NCBI GenBank assembly: GCA_038198445.1
Contig: JBBPZZ010000167.1
Location: forward strand, 1-26,819
Reading direction: 5' to 3'
DNA length: 26,819 nucleotides
DNA from: JACDDK01 sp038198445
GTDB lineage: Bacteria; Actinomycetota; Rubrobacteria; Rubrobacterales; Rubrobacteraceae
The notes beneath the pieces are model-generated. The model worked only from the letters and a program-made list of their open reading frames with translations. It was not told where the DNA came from and made no database searches. Positions 7,040 through 17,208 of this stretch are shown here, piece by piece (the first letter of the stretch is position 1; every line of letters starts with the position of its first letter). The translations under genes and the position numbers were made by a program.

Positions 7040-8193
7040 CTAGCCGGCGGAGGTGCGGCCCGTGGCCTCCTCCAGAGCTTGCAGGGCCGTCCCTCGATCC
7101 ATGCCGGTGCTGCCGAGGAGATCGACCGCGGAAGAGTGGATTTGATCTACTAGCGCGTTGACGGCCAGACTCTTGGCAAGATCCTCGTGCTCCACGAGCA
7201 GAAGGCTCGCTTCTCTTGCCGCTTCGAGCGCGAATGTACGCGTATCTTCTGGACCGCCGGACACGTCCAGGTATGAGGCGAGAGCTTCGGTCGCGCGGGC
7301 CAGTCCGTGGATCGCTCCAGAGAGACGTTCGGGGGCGGGCTCGCCGGGTTGCACTACGCTGAGCGCGGCGCGGGCCAACCCTCGCACGTCGCGGACGGTC
7401 AGGTCTATCTGGTCGGCTGCGGCGGCGTAGAGATCCAGGTGTCCGAGACTCCTCCTCCGGGGCGGGGCGAGCCGCGCCGTTTCGCGGCCGGCCGCGACGG
7501 CCTCCTTCAAGCCGCTCACGCGCGCGTCGATCTCCCGCGCCCTAATGTACGCTTTTTGGGCCTGCTCCGCGTCGCCGCGTTCGAGGGCGGCCGCCACCTC
7601 CTCTAGTACGGTGACTGACTCGCCGAAGAGAGGATGCGCCGCCTTTTCGACCATGCGTTCCGGGTTGAATGGCAGCAGAGCGTTGATGACAAGCGCGGTG
7701 CCGCCGCCGATCAGCGCCTCCAGGAAGCGGTCGACCGGAAACCCGGTGTTCGAGGGTTGAAAGGTAATCATGATGATCATTGCCGAGATCGCGGCCTCGT
7801 TTACGCCGAGTTCGCCGCTGCCCAGGAACACCGCCGCTACCATCGCCAGCGCTACCACGATACCGGCCTGTACTGCCCCGACGCCGACGACTGACACGAA
7901 AAATCGGCGATCACGATCCCGAAGGCCACCCCGACCGTGAGTTCGACCGCCCGCCGCCCGCGCTCGCCCACCGCCAGCCCCAGCGAAATGACGGCCGCTA
8001 TAGGGGCGAACGTGGGCCGGTCTAGGCCGAGAAGCGCGACCGCCAGAAACCATGCCACCGCCGCGGCAACCGCGGTTTGAAGTATCTGCAACCATCCGCC
8101 GCCGAGGCGAAGGCCGCCCGAACGCAGAAGATGGCGAAGCCGGATGGAGATTCCCGCTCTCTCCCGCCAAGAAGACCCCTCATAAGGTCTCAT
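7040..8193 (-). pseudogene. Frameshifted FUSC-like paralogue
   Basis: The gene is split between two frames. From ATG 8193 (ribosome site GAGGGGCGAGG just upstream) one frame encodes about 98 residues, including LQILQTAVAAAVAW, RPTFAPIAAVISLG and VELTVGVAFGIVIADF. It then runs into unrelated sequence and stops at 7852. The other frame carries the rest (FVSVVGVGAVQAGIVVALAM onward, RFLEALIGGG, the soluble helical half) to the stop at 7040. The switch lies at the run of five A's (7899-7903; five T's on the coding strand). A sixth T would join IADF to FVSVVGVG exactly as in the intact paralogue. It is a true null allele, a homopolymer sequencing error, or a slippage site. Apart from this one base the gene looks intact. 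Confidence 0.85.
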
Positions 8194-8344
8194 CCTCGCC
8201 CCTCTCGGTCGCCGCGATCTTTACCTGGCTGGATCCATCCATCATGAACGTCCCAGCCGCGATCCGTCGCTTGCGTCATTCTATTCTTTCCACGGAGCCT
8301 CGACCGCGCGCGTCCCCAACCCCATCCGGATTCTCGGCTTGTTA

Positions 8345-8373
8345 TTCACTTGCCTTTTCGTTTTTGGGATAAT
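8345..8373 (+). promoter_or_regulatory. Sigma-70-type promoter for the aldolase/dehydrogenase gene
   Basis: TTCACT (8345-8350) and GATAAT (8368-8373) are separated by 17 bases, with four of six and five of six consensus matches. They lie in the 301-base gene-free gap 8194-8494. Transcription would start near 8380, leaving a leader of about 115 bases in which I see no clear regulatory structure. Confidence 0.5.
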
Positions 8374-8494
8374 GCGGGCAAGCGCGGAGAGGGGTCCAAA
8401 GTCCGGCCAAGGTCGGTCCTACGGAGGTCTGGAAGAGAGGGATTCTCCCTCGTGCGGGGGAAGAGGCGAGCGATGAAAGGAAGGTCCCAGAAGA

Positions 8495-10579
8495 ATGGAG
8501 ACCAGGATACCGGGAGCCACCGAGGACCTTTGGGAGCCGGGGAAGGTTGAAGGGCTTTCCGAGGTAGAGAAGCTAGCCTACCGTTCCAATCTGATCGGGG
8601 CGGATCGCTCGGTAGCCAACTATGGAGGGGGCAACACCTCGACCAAGTCCAGGGAGCGCGACCACGCCGGACGCGAGGTGGACATTCTATGGGTCAAGGG
8701 CTCCGGGAGCGATCTGGCGACCATAAGGCCGGATCAATTCACGGGCCTAAAGCTCGACGAAGTCCTGCTGCTAGAGGAGCGCCACCAGATGAGCGACGAG
8801 GAGATGGTCGCCTACCTCGCCAGTTGCCAGCTAGCGCCCACGATGCCCAGGGGGTCCATAGAGACGCTCCTGCACGCTTTCGTCTCCTATCCTCACGTGG
8901 ACCACACGCACCCGGACGCGATCAATATGATCTGCTGCGCTAGAGGCGGCGAGGAACTCGCGACCGAGTGCTTCGGCGAAGAAGCGGTCTGGATCCCCTA
9001 TATGAGACCGGGCTTCGATCTGTCTAAACAGGTGGGCGAAGCGGTAAGAAACTACCCCAACGCCAGGTTCGTCCTGTTAGCCAAACACGGCCTTGTTACC
9101 TGGGGGGAGACCCACGAAGCGAGCTACGGAAGGACCATCGAGGCCATCAACCGGGCGGCTGAGTTCGTCGCGAGTAGGTCGGGGGAGCCGTTCGGTGGTC
9201 AAGAGGTTCAGCCATTGGCGGTCGGGCGGAGCGAAGAACTGCTCGCCGAGGTCTTGCCCGCTCTCCGGGGTGCTCTCTCCTCGGGCGCGGATGGGGCGTC
9301 CTACAAGATCCTGCGCGTCGACCACACTTCCGAGAGTGTCCTGCAATTCGTCCGCGGATGCGATTCCAAGGAGATCTCTCAGGTGGGCGCGGCCTGTCCC
9401 GACCATCTGGTGAGGACAAAGGTGAAACCTCTCTGGGTGGACTTCGACCCCGATAAAGAGGGCGCAGGGGAACTGAAGGCGAGGCTCCGCGCGGGCGTCG
9501 AGGAGTACCGCCAGGAGTACGCGGCGTACTTCTCACGCCACGAGGAGGCCGGCGAAGAGATGTTCGACCCTAATCCGAGGGTCGTAATGATCCAGGGCGT
9601 CGGACTAGTCGCCGCCGCGCGGAACGCCAGGGAAGCCGACCTCTCCAGAAACTTCGCCTATAGGGCAATCGCCGTGATGCGCGGCGCCCACGCTCTGGGC
9701 GGCTACGTCTCTCTTACCGAGGCGGAGTCCTACGCGATCGAGTACTGGCCCATGGAACTCTACAAGCTATCACTCGCCGCGCCGCCCGGGGATCTCGCGG
9801 GAAAGGTAGCATTCGTCACCGGCGGCGCGGGCGCTATAGGTAGCGCCGTCGCCCGGTCGCTGGCTTCCCAGGGCGCGTGCGTCGTTGCCTGCGACCTGGA
9901 CGAGGAGGGTGCAAGAGTCGTCACCGACGACCTGGCGCGGCCCGGCATCGTCGCCAGGACGGACGTGACCGACGAAGACGAGGTAGCCCGCGCCTACCGC
10001 CGGGCGATCCTGGAGTACGGAGGTGTGGACATCGTCGTCTCGAACGCCGGGCTCGCCTCCAGCGCGCCTATCGAGGAGACCAGCGTCGAGATGTGGGACA
10101 AGAATCACGCGGTCCTGGTCAAAGGATACTTCCTCGTTTCGCGCGAGGCCTTCCGCGTCATGAAGGAGCAGGGCGTGGGCGGGAGCCTTATCTTCATCGC
10201 CTCCAAGAACGCCCTTGCGGCCGGTAAGAACGCATCGGCCTACTCCTCGGCGAAGGCCGCGGAGATGCACCTGGCGCGCTGTCTGGCCGAAGAGGGGGGA
10301 GCCGCTCGCATCCGGGTCAACACCGTCAACCCCGACGCGGTGCTGCGAGGATCGGGGATCTGGGCCTCATCCTGGCGCGAGAAGCGCGCCGCCACCTACG
10401 GTATAGAGCCCGAGGAACTGGAGGAGCACTACCGCAAGCGCAACGTATTGAAGGTCAGCGTGTTGCCCGAACACGTTGCCGAGGCCGTGCTGCACTTCGC
10501 CTCCGATGTACGCTCATCCAGGAGCACCGGGAACGTCCTGAACGTGGATGGCGGGATAAAAGACTCCTACCCCAGGTAG
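8495..10579 (+). CDS. Bifunctional class II aldolase / short-chain dehydrogenase (RhaD-ADH type)
   Basis: This 694-residue fusion has a class II aldolase domain (about 20-425) with the zinc histidines H137 and H139 in DHTHPDA and H198 in AKHGLVTWG. A short-chain dehydrogenase domain follows (about 432-694), with the NAD-binding TGGAGAIG (442-449), NAG (517-519), S570 and the catalytic YSSAK (583-587). The architecture is that of the rhamnulose-1-phosphate aldolase/lactaldehyde dehydrogenase fusion. That enzyme cleaves a ketose phosphate to dihydroxyacetone phosphate and an aldehyde and then oxidises the aldehyde. The sugar substrate cannot be fixed from sequence. No kinase, isomerase or transporter of a sugar pathway is adjacent. 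The start ATG 8495 follows GAAAGGAAGG. The gene stands alone between its own promoter and the cyd operon. Confidence 0.9.
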   Translation: METRIPGATEDLWEPGKVEGLSEVEKLAYRSNLIGADRSVANYGGGNTSTKSRERDHAGREVDILWVKGSGSDLATIRPDQFTGLKLDEVLLLEERHQMSDEEMVAYLASCQLAPTMPRGSIETLLHAFVSYPHVDHTHPDAINMICCARGGEELATECFGEEAVWIPYMRPGFDLSKQVGEAVRNYPNARFVLLAKHGLVTWGETHEASYGRTIEAINRAAEFVASRSGEPFGGQEVQPLAVGRSEELLAEVLPALRGALSSGADGASYKILRVDHTSESVLQFVRGCDSKEISQVGAACPDHLVRTKVKPLWVDFDPDKEGAGELKARLRAGVEEYRQEYAAYFSRHEEAGEEMFDPNPRVVMIQGVGLVAAARNAREADLSRNFAYRAIAVMRGAHALGGYVSLTEAESYAIEYWPMELYKLSLAAPPGDLAGKVAFVTGGAGAIGSAVARSLASQGACVVACDLDEEGARVVTDDLARPGIVARTDVTDEDEVARAYRRAILEYGGVDIVVSNAGLASSAPIEETSVEMWDKNHAVLVKGYFLVSREAFRVMKEQGVGGSLIFIASKNALAAGKNASAYSSAKAAEMHLARCLAEEGGAARIRVNTVNPDAVLRGSGIWASSWREKRAATYGIEPEELEEHYRKRNVLKVSVLPEHVAEAVLHFASDVRSSRSTGNVLNVDGGIKDSYPR

Positions 10580-10584
10580 GGGTC

Positions 10585-10609
10585 GCGCTGAACGGGAACT
10601 CGTTCACGC
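10585..10609 (+). terminator. Hairpin after the aldolase/dehydrogenase gene
   Basis: TGAACG (10589-10594) pairs with CGTTCA (10601-10606) over a 6-base loop. GCG/CGC extends the stem beyond one bulged C (10588). It begins a few bases after the stop codon. No T-run follows, so termination strength is doubtful. Confidence 0.35.
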
Positions 10610-10656
10610 AGTAGTGAGCTTTGGCCTGCTATCGTACAAGTAGTCCCTAGGACAGG

Positions 10657-10665
10657 TGCTAGTAT
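10657..10665 (+). promoter_or_regulatory. Possible extended -10 promoter for cydDC
   Basis: TGC followed by TAGTAT (10657-10665) is an extended -10 element about 50 bases before the cydD start at 10716. Just upstream is an interrupted palindrome, GTCC-CTA-GGAC (10643-10653), in a position suited to a repressor or redox regulator. No recognisable -35 is seen. Confidence 0.35.
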
Positions 10666-10715
10666 GGCGCACGATCTCGTTGCTCCTTTGGGTGCGGCTT
10701 TGAGAGGATAAGGCG

Positions 10716-12431
10716 TTGTTCAGACGGGTTACGCCAGCGCGAGGGTATCTGGTTGCCACGGTCGTGGTGGGTCTTCTCATTGCCGGGGCTACGATCTCGC
10801 AGATGGTGTTTTTGAGCAGGATCGTGGACCGCGTCTTCTTGGGCGGCAAGGATCTCGCGGAGGTTACGACTCCGCTTTTTATGTTGCTGGTCGCCGCGGT
10901 CTTGCGGGCCGCGTTGTTGTGGGTCCGGGAGGTGACGGCCCAGCGGGGGGCGGTGCGGGTGAAGTCGGAGTTGCGCGAGCAACTGTTGGCGCACATCCTG
11001 CGATTGGGACCGGCCTATGCGTCGGGTGAGCGATCCGGCGAACTGGTCACGACGGCGACCGAGGGCGTCGAGCGACTGGAGCCCTACTTCTCGCGTTACC
11101 TGCCCCAGATGTTCCTTAGCGCTTTCGTGCCGCTTATGGTCGCGGCGTACATTTTCCCTCGGGATCTCTCCAGCGCGGTGCTGTTACTGGTGACGGCGCC
11201 GGTGATACCGGTGATGATGATCCTGGTCGGCAGTTACGCCGAGGAACACATGCAACGGCAGTGGCTGGCGCTCTCCCGGATGGGCGCGCACTTCCTGGAC
11301 GCTCTTCAAGGGCTGCCGACGCTCAAGGCATTCGGCCGCGCCGATGAAGAGAAGGAGAAGGTGGCGCGGGTGAGCGAGGAGTTCCGGGAGCGCACGCTCA
11401 GGGTGCTGCGTTTCGCGTTCCTCTCCGGTCTGGTCCTGGAGTTCATGACCGCCGTCGCCATCGCCCTCGTCGCGGCGGTGCTGGGACTGCGAGTCATAAA
11501 CGGCGCCATCTCCTTCGAGGACGCATTTCTCGTACTGCTTCTGGCGCCGGAGTTCTACAGACCTCTGCGGGAGCTGGGCGTCCACCGTCATGCCGGGATG
11601 GAAGGAAAGGCCGCCGCGCAGCGGATCTTCGAGATCCTCGACACACCCGCGCCGGTGAGCATGTCGGACCAGAACCCTGCGCCGCCATCGGGTGGGCTTA
11701 CCATCGAACTCTCCGGCGTCGAGTTCACCTATCCAGGGGCTGAACGTCCGGCGCTCCGGGACGTGAGCCTGACCCTGCGGGCCGGCGCCCGTACCGCCGT
11801 CGTCGGGCGCAGCGGCTCGGGAAAGAGCACGCTGGTCAAGTTGCTCCTGCGCTTTATGGATTCGCGGAGCGGAGCCATCACCGCGAACGGCGTTCCTATA
11901 GCGGAGCTTCCGGTGGAGTCCTGGAGGGAGCATGTGGCGCTGGTGCCGCAGCGACCTTATCTCTTCTACGGGAGCGTGCTCGAGAACATCCGGCTCGCCC
12001 GGCCGGAGGCGACTACCGCGGAGGTCGAGAAAGCGGCGGACCTGGCTGGGGCGGCGAGGTTCATACAGAGTTTGCCGCGTGGCTACGACACCCAGATCGG
12101 GGAGCGAGGGTTGCGGCTCTCCGGTGGCGAGGCCCAGAGGCTCGCCATCGCCCGCGCCTTTCTGAAAGACGCCCCGCTGCTCGTTCTGGACGAGCCGACA
12201 TCCAGCCTCGACCCGGAGAGTGAGGAGTTGATCCGAACCGCGCTGGAGCGTCTCGCGAGGGACCGCACCACCCTGATCGTCGCCCATCGGCTGAATACCG
12301 TCTACAGTGCGGACCAGATCGTCGTCCTCGATGAAGGCCGGGTCTCCGAAGTTGGGACCCATGACCGGCTGATCGAACGCGGAGGTCTTTACTCCAGGCT
12401 CACCGGCGCCTACGAGGACGTGCCGGTATGA
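10716..12431 (+). CDS. cydD: ABC exporter subunit CydD for cytochrome bd assembly
   Basis: This 571-residue half-transporter has an N-terminal six-helix membrane domain (about 10-310) and a C-terminal ATPase (about 328-565). The ATPase carries Walker A GRSGSGKS (364-371), signature LSGGE (468-472), Walker B LLVLDEP (488-494) and switch histidine H524. CydD pairs with CydC to move glutathione/cysteine-type thiols, and perhaps haem, to the outside of the membrane, which is needed to assemble cytochrome bd. The start is TTG 10716 with AGAGGA seven bases before. It overlaps cydC by four bases (ATGA), implying coupled translation. The location directly before cydC, cydA and cydB supports the specific name over a generic exporter. 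Confidence 0.9.
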   Translation: MFRRVTPARGYLVATVVVGLLIAGATISQMVFLSRIVDRVFLGGKDLAEVTTPLFMLLVAAVLRAALLWVREVTAQRGAVRVKSELREQLLAHILRLGPAYASGERSGELVTTATEGVERLEPYFSRYLPQMFLSAFVPLMVAAYIFPRDLSSAVLLLVTAPVIPVMMILVGSYAEEHMQRQWLALSRMGAHFLDALQGLPTLKAFGRADEEKEKVARVSEEFRERTLRVLRFAFLSGLVLEFMTAVAIALVAAVLGLRVINGAISFEDAFLVLLLAPEFYRPLRELGVHRHAGMEGKAAAQRIFEILDTPAPVSMSDQNPAPPSGGLTIELSGVEFTYPGAERPALRDVSLTLRAGARTAVVGRSGSGKSTLVKLLLRFMDSRSGAITANGVPIAELPVESWREHVALVPQRPYLFYGSVLENIRLARPEATTAEVEKAADLAGAARFIQSLPRGYDTQIGERGLRLSGGEAQRLAIARAFLKDAPLLVLDEPTSSLDPESEELIRTALERLARDRTTLIVAHRLNTVYSADQIVVLDEGRVSEVGTHDRLIERGGLYSRLTGAYEDVPV

Positions 12432-14164
12432 AGGTGTTCGCCCGGCTCCTCGGTTTCCTGAAACCCCACAAGTGGCGGGTGGCGTTGGCGGTCCTGCTCG
12501 GCGTCGTAACCGTGGTGAGCAACGTGGGCCTGCTTGCCACGGCGGCCTACACGATCTCCCGGGCCGCCGTAGTCCCGTACCTGTTTTTGCTCGTGGTCCC
12601 GATCTACCTCGTCCGCCTCTTTAGCGTTTCGCGCGCATCTTCGCGCTACGCCGAGAGACTGGTCTCACACGACGTTACATTCAAGCTGCTGGCGCATCTC
12701 AGGACCTGGTTCTACTCACGCCTCGAACCCCTCGCGCCCTCGCGCCTCGCGCGCTACCGTAGTGGGGACCTGCTATCTCGCATAGTAAAGGACGTCGAGG
12801 AGCTGGAGAACGTCTTCCTCCAAATCCTCTCTCCGGTCCTCGTCGCGGTCGGCGTATCACTGCTCACCTTCCTCGTCTTCTATTCGTTCGACCCGATGAT
12901 GGCATTCGTGGCCGTTGGCTTCCTGTCGGTTACCGGCGTGGGCGTGCCGCTATTGGCGGGTAGGATGTCGCGTGGATTGGGACGGCGCCAACTGGATCTG
13001 CGCGCCGAGTTGAACGCACGGGTCCTGGACGGTGTCCAGGGCGTGCAAGACATTTTGGCTTTCGGCCGGGAACGTGAAGAGATGCGCGAGATCTCCACCC
13101 TGGACCAGAAGCTCGCCCGGCTGCAGAGGCGGATGGCCCTGATCACGGGCCTTCAGAACTCACTCAGTGACCTGATGATGAACCTGGCCCTCCTGGCGAT
13201 CCTGGTCCTGGCCGCGCCGCTCGTCGCGGAGGGGGAGATGAAGGGCGTGTATCTGGCCGCCCTGGCGCTTCTCATGCTGGGCGCGTTCGAGGCCACGGCG
13301 CCTCTCGGGAGCGCCTTCCAATTCCTCGGACGCTCCCTGGGGGCCGGTGAGCGTCTCTTCGAGATAACCGACGAAGATCCTCCGGTCACCGACCGGCCTG
13401 AAACTTTCCCGCCGCCCACGGGCCTCACCCTGGAGTTCGACGGAGTTGGCTTCCGCTATGAAGAAGCCGGTCCGCCGGTCCTAGATGGTATTGACTTCGT
13501 CTTGAAGACCGGAAGCCGGGTCGCGGTGGTCGGACCCAGCGGCTCGGGGAAGAGCACGCTGGTGAACCTGCTCCTGCGGTTCTGGGACCCGGAGAGCGGG
13601 GCAATACGGCTCGGCGGACACGACATCCGCGAATATGCCCAGGAGGACCTGCGGACGCTCATCGGGGTCGTCTCCCAGAACACCTACGTCTTCAGCGGCA
13701 CCCTGCGCGAAAACCTGCTGCTCGCAGACCCCGAGGCCGGAGAGGCCGCGCTGGAGAGCGCCCTGGCGCGGGCGCAGCTTACCGGGCTCGTGGAGCGACT
13801 TCCTCAAGGTTTGAACAGCCATATAGGGGAGCAAGGTCTGCGACTCTCCGGCGGTGAGCGTCAGCGGCTGGCCGTCGCCCGGACGCTGCTAAAGGACGCC
13901 CCGGTGCTCGTCCTGGACGAGGCCACCGCGAACCTGGACACCATCACCGAACGTGAGCTCATGGCGGCGGTCTCGGACCTGATGCGGGGCCGGACCACAT
14001 TCGTGCTCACCCATCGGCTCGTGGAGATGGAGCGGTTCGAGGAGATCCTGGTTCTCGACGGCGGTCGCATCGTCGAGCGCGGCGTTCACGGAGCATTGGT
14101 ACGGGCTGATGGCCTCTACCGCCGGATGCTCGACGTGCAACGCGGGATGCTGGCGGCGACGTGA
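12428..14164 (+). CDS. cydC: ABC exporter subunit CydC for cytochrome bd assembly
   Basis: This 578-residue partner of CydD has a membrane domain (about 15-300) with the CydC-like segment LFSVSRASSRYAERLVSHD (64-82). Its ATPase carries Walker A GPSGSGKS (369-376), signature LSGGE (473-477), Walker B LVLDEAT (494-500) and H529. The heterodimer exports reduced thiols and may bind haem, allowing correct haem insertion into cytochrome bd. The start ATG 12428 overlaps the cydD stop. A 99-base gap containing a near-palindrome separates it from cydA, so the oxidase genes may have their own promoter in addition to read-through. Confidence 0.9.
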   Translation: MKVFARLLGFLKPHKWRVALAVLLGVVTVVSNVGLLATAAYTISRAAVVPYLFLLVVPIYLVRLFSVSRASSRYAERLVSHDVTFKLLAHLRTWFYSRLEPLAPSRLARYRSGDLLSRIVKDVEELENVFLQILSPVLVAVGVSLLTFLVFYSFDPMMAFVAVGFLSVTGVGVPLLAGRMSRGLGRRQLDLRAELNARVLDGVQGVQDILAFGREREEMREISTLDQKLARLQRRMALITGLQNSLSDLMMNLALLAILVLAAPLVAEGEMKGVYLAALALLMLGAFEATAPLGSAFQFLGRSLGAGERLFEITDEDPPVTDRPETFPPPTGLTLEFDGVGFRYEEAGPPVLDGIDFVLKTGSRVAVVGPSGSGKSTLVNLLLRFWDPESGAIRLGGHDIREYAQEDLRTLIGVVSQNTYVFSGTLRENLLLADPEAGEAALESALARAQLTGLVERLPQGLNSHIGEQGLRLSGGERQRLAVARTLLKDAPVLVLDEATANLDTITERELMAAVSDLMRGRTTFVLTHRLVEMERFEEILVLDGGRIVERGVHGALVRADGLYRRMLDVQRGMLAAT

Positions 14165-14188
14165 AAGGGCGGACCAGAAACCTGAAAT

Positions 14189-14204
14189 TGGTCAATTTTG
14201 ATCA
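14189..14204. promoter_or_regulatory. Near-palindromic operator candidate upstream of cydA
   Basis: TGGTCAATTTTGATCA has half-sites TGGTCAA and TTGATCA, matching at six of seven positions around a 2-base centre. A TAATAT hexamer at 14227-14232 could be a -10 box, which would place the palindrome around -45. In many bacteria cytochrome bd genes are controlled by redox or oxygen regulators (Rex, FNR-type). This sequence does not match the Rex consensus, so the binding protein is unknown. Confidence 0.4.
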
Positions 14205-14263
14205 GGCGCCGCTATGTTGGGGCCTGTAATATGAATACGATAAGCAACGGTGGGAGGTAGGTT

Positions 14264-15631
<1,368 letters not shown>

Positions 15632-15639
15632 GAGGAGCG

Positions 15640-16680
15640 ATGGAGACTATCTGGTTCGTCGGTGTCGCGTTAATGGTCACCATGTACGTGATACTGGACG
15701 GCTTCGACCTCGGCGCGGGCGCCATACACCTGTTCGCCGCCAGGACCGAGCCGGAGCGGCGTATGATCCTGAGGGCCATAGGTCCAGTATGGGACGGCAA
15801 CGAAGTGTGGCTGATAGCTGCGGGCGGGACGCTGTTCTTCGCGTTCCCCGTGCTCTATTCCGCCGGTTTCTCCGGGTTCTATTTACCGCTCATCATCGTG
15901 CTCTGGCTGTTGATGATTCGGGGCCTCTCCATAGAGCTGCGCGGCCACATGGACAACCCGATGTGGTCTTCATTCTGGGACGCGATGTTCTTTATCGGGA
16001 GCTCCATGCTCGCCGTCTTCTACGGCGCGGCGTTAGGCAACGTCGTGCGGGGCGTCCCGCTCAACAAAGACGGGTACTTCTTCCAGCCGCTCTGGACCGA
16101 TTTCAGTCCCTTCAGTAAGACCCCCGGCGTCCTGGACTGGTACACGATACTCATTGGTCTTCTCGCCCTCACGGCGCTTATCGCGCATGGGGCCAACTTC
16201 ATCGCCGTCAAGACGGAGAACGAGTTGAATGACCGCTCCCGCAAGATCTCTCGCACTTTCACCTACGCTATCGCGGGGCTGACCTTTCTCTCCACCATTC
16301 TCACTTTCTGGGTGAGCCCCCGGATGCTCGGCGGTTTCTTCCAAAGGCCCTACGGGTTTATCCTGCCGCTCGTCGCTATAGCGGGGCTCGCCGGGATGAT
16401 CTACTTCAACCTCAGGGGACGCGACCGGGCGGCCTTTATCTCATCGAGCGCGTACATAGTCGGGATGTTGACCAGCACGGTTTTCGGTGTTTATCCGAAC
16501 GTCCTGCCTGCCGTGAACCCCGAAAACAACCTAACCGTCTTCAACGCGGCTTCGTCTGCGTACAGCCAGGGGGTGGGGCTCGTCTGGTGGAGCATCGGCA
16601 TGACGCTTGCCGCAGTCTACTTCATCGTCATCTACCGCCTCTTCCGGGGCAAGGTGAACCTGGAAGACGAAGGCTATTAG
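15640..16680 (+). CDS. cydB: Cytochrome bd quinol oxidase subunit II (CydB)
   Basis: This 346-residue multi-pass protein is the partner of CydA. Hallmarks are the N-terminal LDGFDLGAG (19-27), GPVWDGNEVWLI (48-59), a large loop with ALGNVVRGVPL (131-141) and at least seven further hydrophobic segments. CydB stabilises the haem cluster and provides a proton/oxygen path. The start ATG 15640 has AGGAGGAG directly upstream and lies eight bases after the cydA stop, so it is almost certainly co-translated from the same transcript. It converges with a small membrane gene 28 bases downstream. Confidence 0.96.
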   Translation: METIWFVGVALMVTMYVILDGFDLGAGAIHLFAARTEPERRMILRAIGPVWDGNEVWLIAAGGTLFFAFPVLYSAGFSGFYLPLIIVLWLLMIRGLSIELRGHMDNPMWSSFWDAMFFIGSSMLAVFYGAALGNVVRGVPLNKDGYFFQPLWTDFSPFSKTPGVLDWYTILIGLLALTALIAHGANFIAVKTENELNDRSRKISRTFTYAIAGLTFLSTILTFWVSPRMLGGFFQRPYGFILPLVAIAGLAGMIYFNLRGRDRAAFISSSAYIVGMLTSTVFGVYPNVLPAVNPENNLTVFNAASSAYSQGVGLVWWSIGMTLAAVYFIVIYRLFRGKVNLEDEGY

Positions 16681-16708
16681 CCTATCCCTAAGCGTCGCCG
16701 AATCGGCC

Positions 16709-16918
16709 TCAAGAACGTATGGGATTATCCCGCGCATAGGTGTATGCGGTGTAGGCTGCTATGATGTGACAGATCCACCCGAGAGTGCCACCCGAGCCTA
16801 TCCACAAGCCCGGCGTAATGATTAGCCACAGGATGCCGGCCACGATGCGGCCGTTATAGAATTGTCCGACTCCAGGAATAATGGCGCTTAGAAGTGCCGC
16901 CGTCGCGGGATCACGCAT
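16709..16918 (-). CDS. Small TM2-like membrane protein
   Basis: This 69-residue protein has two hydrophobic segments (about 8-17 with 25-44, and 46-61). It carries the motif IIPGVGQFYNGRIVAGILWL, typical of small TM2-like proteins of unknown function. A GGACGGAGG ribosome site lies about 12 bases before ATG 16918. It is transcribed toward cydB. The role is unknown; members are often annotated only as membrane proteins. No partner genes are evident. Confidence 0.7.
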   Translation of the reverse strand: MRDPATAALLSAIIPGVGQFYNGRIVAGILWLIITPGLWIGSGGTLGWICHIIAAYTAYTYARDNPIRS

Positions 16919-17056
16919 CGTTGAGCTTTGCCTCCGTCCACTTTTGCTTGTCTACAGATGCTACCAGAGGTCGCCCGGCTCGTGCGTGCGGAAGTGCCGA
17001 TCTTTCGAAAAGCCACGCCGTGTCTCATCTGAGCCACATCTCTTAGTCTGAGGGGC

Positions 17057-17089
17057 TTTCGTAACGCTTTTCGTAACGATTGGGAGACG
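17057..17089 (+). repeat. 33-bp direct repeat, copy 1 (two TTTCGTAACG units)
   Basis: TTTCGTAACG occurs at 17057-17066 and again at 17069-17078 (12-base period), followed by ATTGGGAGACG. The 33-base block recurs at 19892-19924 with one mismatch. Each CGTAACG core is itself a small palindrome around a central A. Copy 1 lies in the 290-base gap before the sensor cluster. Translated in the same frame as copy 2 it reads FRNAFRNDWETITE then stop, close to the C-terminus encoded at copy 2. It may therefore be a regulatory site or the remnant of a lost gene tail. Confidence 0.7.
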
Positions 17090-17111
17090 ATTACAGAGTA
17101 GGCTTGGGATA

Positions 17112-17117
17112 GATAAT
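17112..17117 (+). promoter_or_regulatory. Possible -10 box for the sensor/partner-switch cluster
   Basis: GATAAT (five of six matches) lies 22 bases after the 33-bp repeat and 92 bases before the ATG at 17209. The best -35 candidate, ATTACA (17090-17095, 16-base spacer), is weak, so an activator or alternative sigma factor may be involved. The rest of the gap 16919-17208 holds no visible gene. Confidence 0.3.
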
Positions 17118-17208
17118 GGAAATTTCGACAAAAATAGCTCATTTGAGTGATGCATTTGATGGATGGAGGTGTCATCTTTAGCGGCATTTAGATAGGAGGA
17201 GTTCGACC

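Noticed and set aside
10664..10711. Fifteen-codon open frame just before cydD (MAHDLVAPLGAALRG)
   Set aside because: It overlaps the proposed -10 box, so its ATG would probably not be transcribed, and it has no ribosome site.
11184..12362. A 392-codon open frame antisense to cydD
   Set aside because: It mirrors the codon pattern of the GC-rich cydD gene, has no family features, and cydD is certain.
14181..14206. CCTGA/TCAGG stem enclosing the cydA palindrome as a terminator
   Set aside because: Only 5 bp with a 16-base interior and no T-run.
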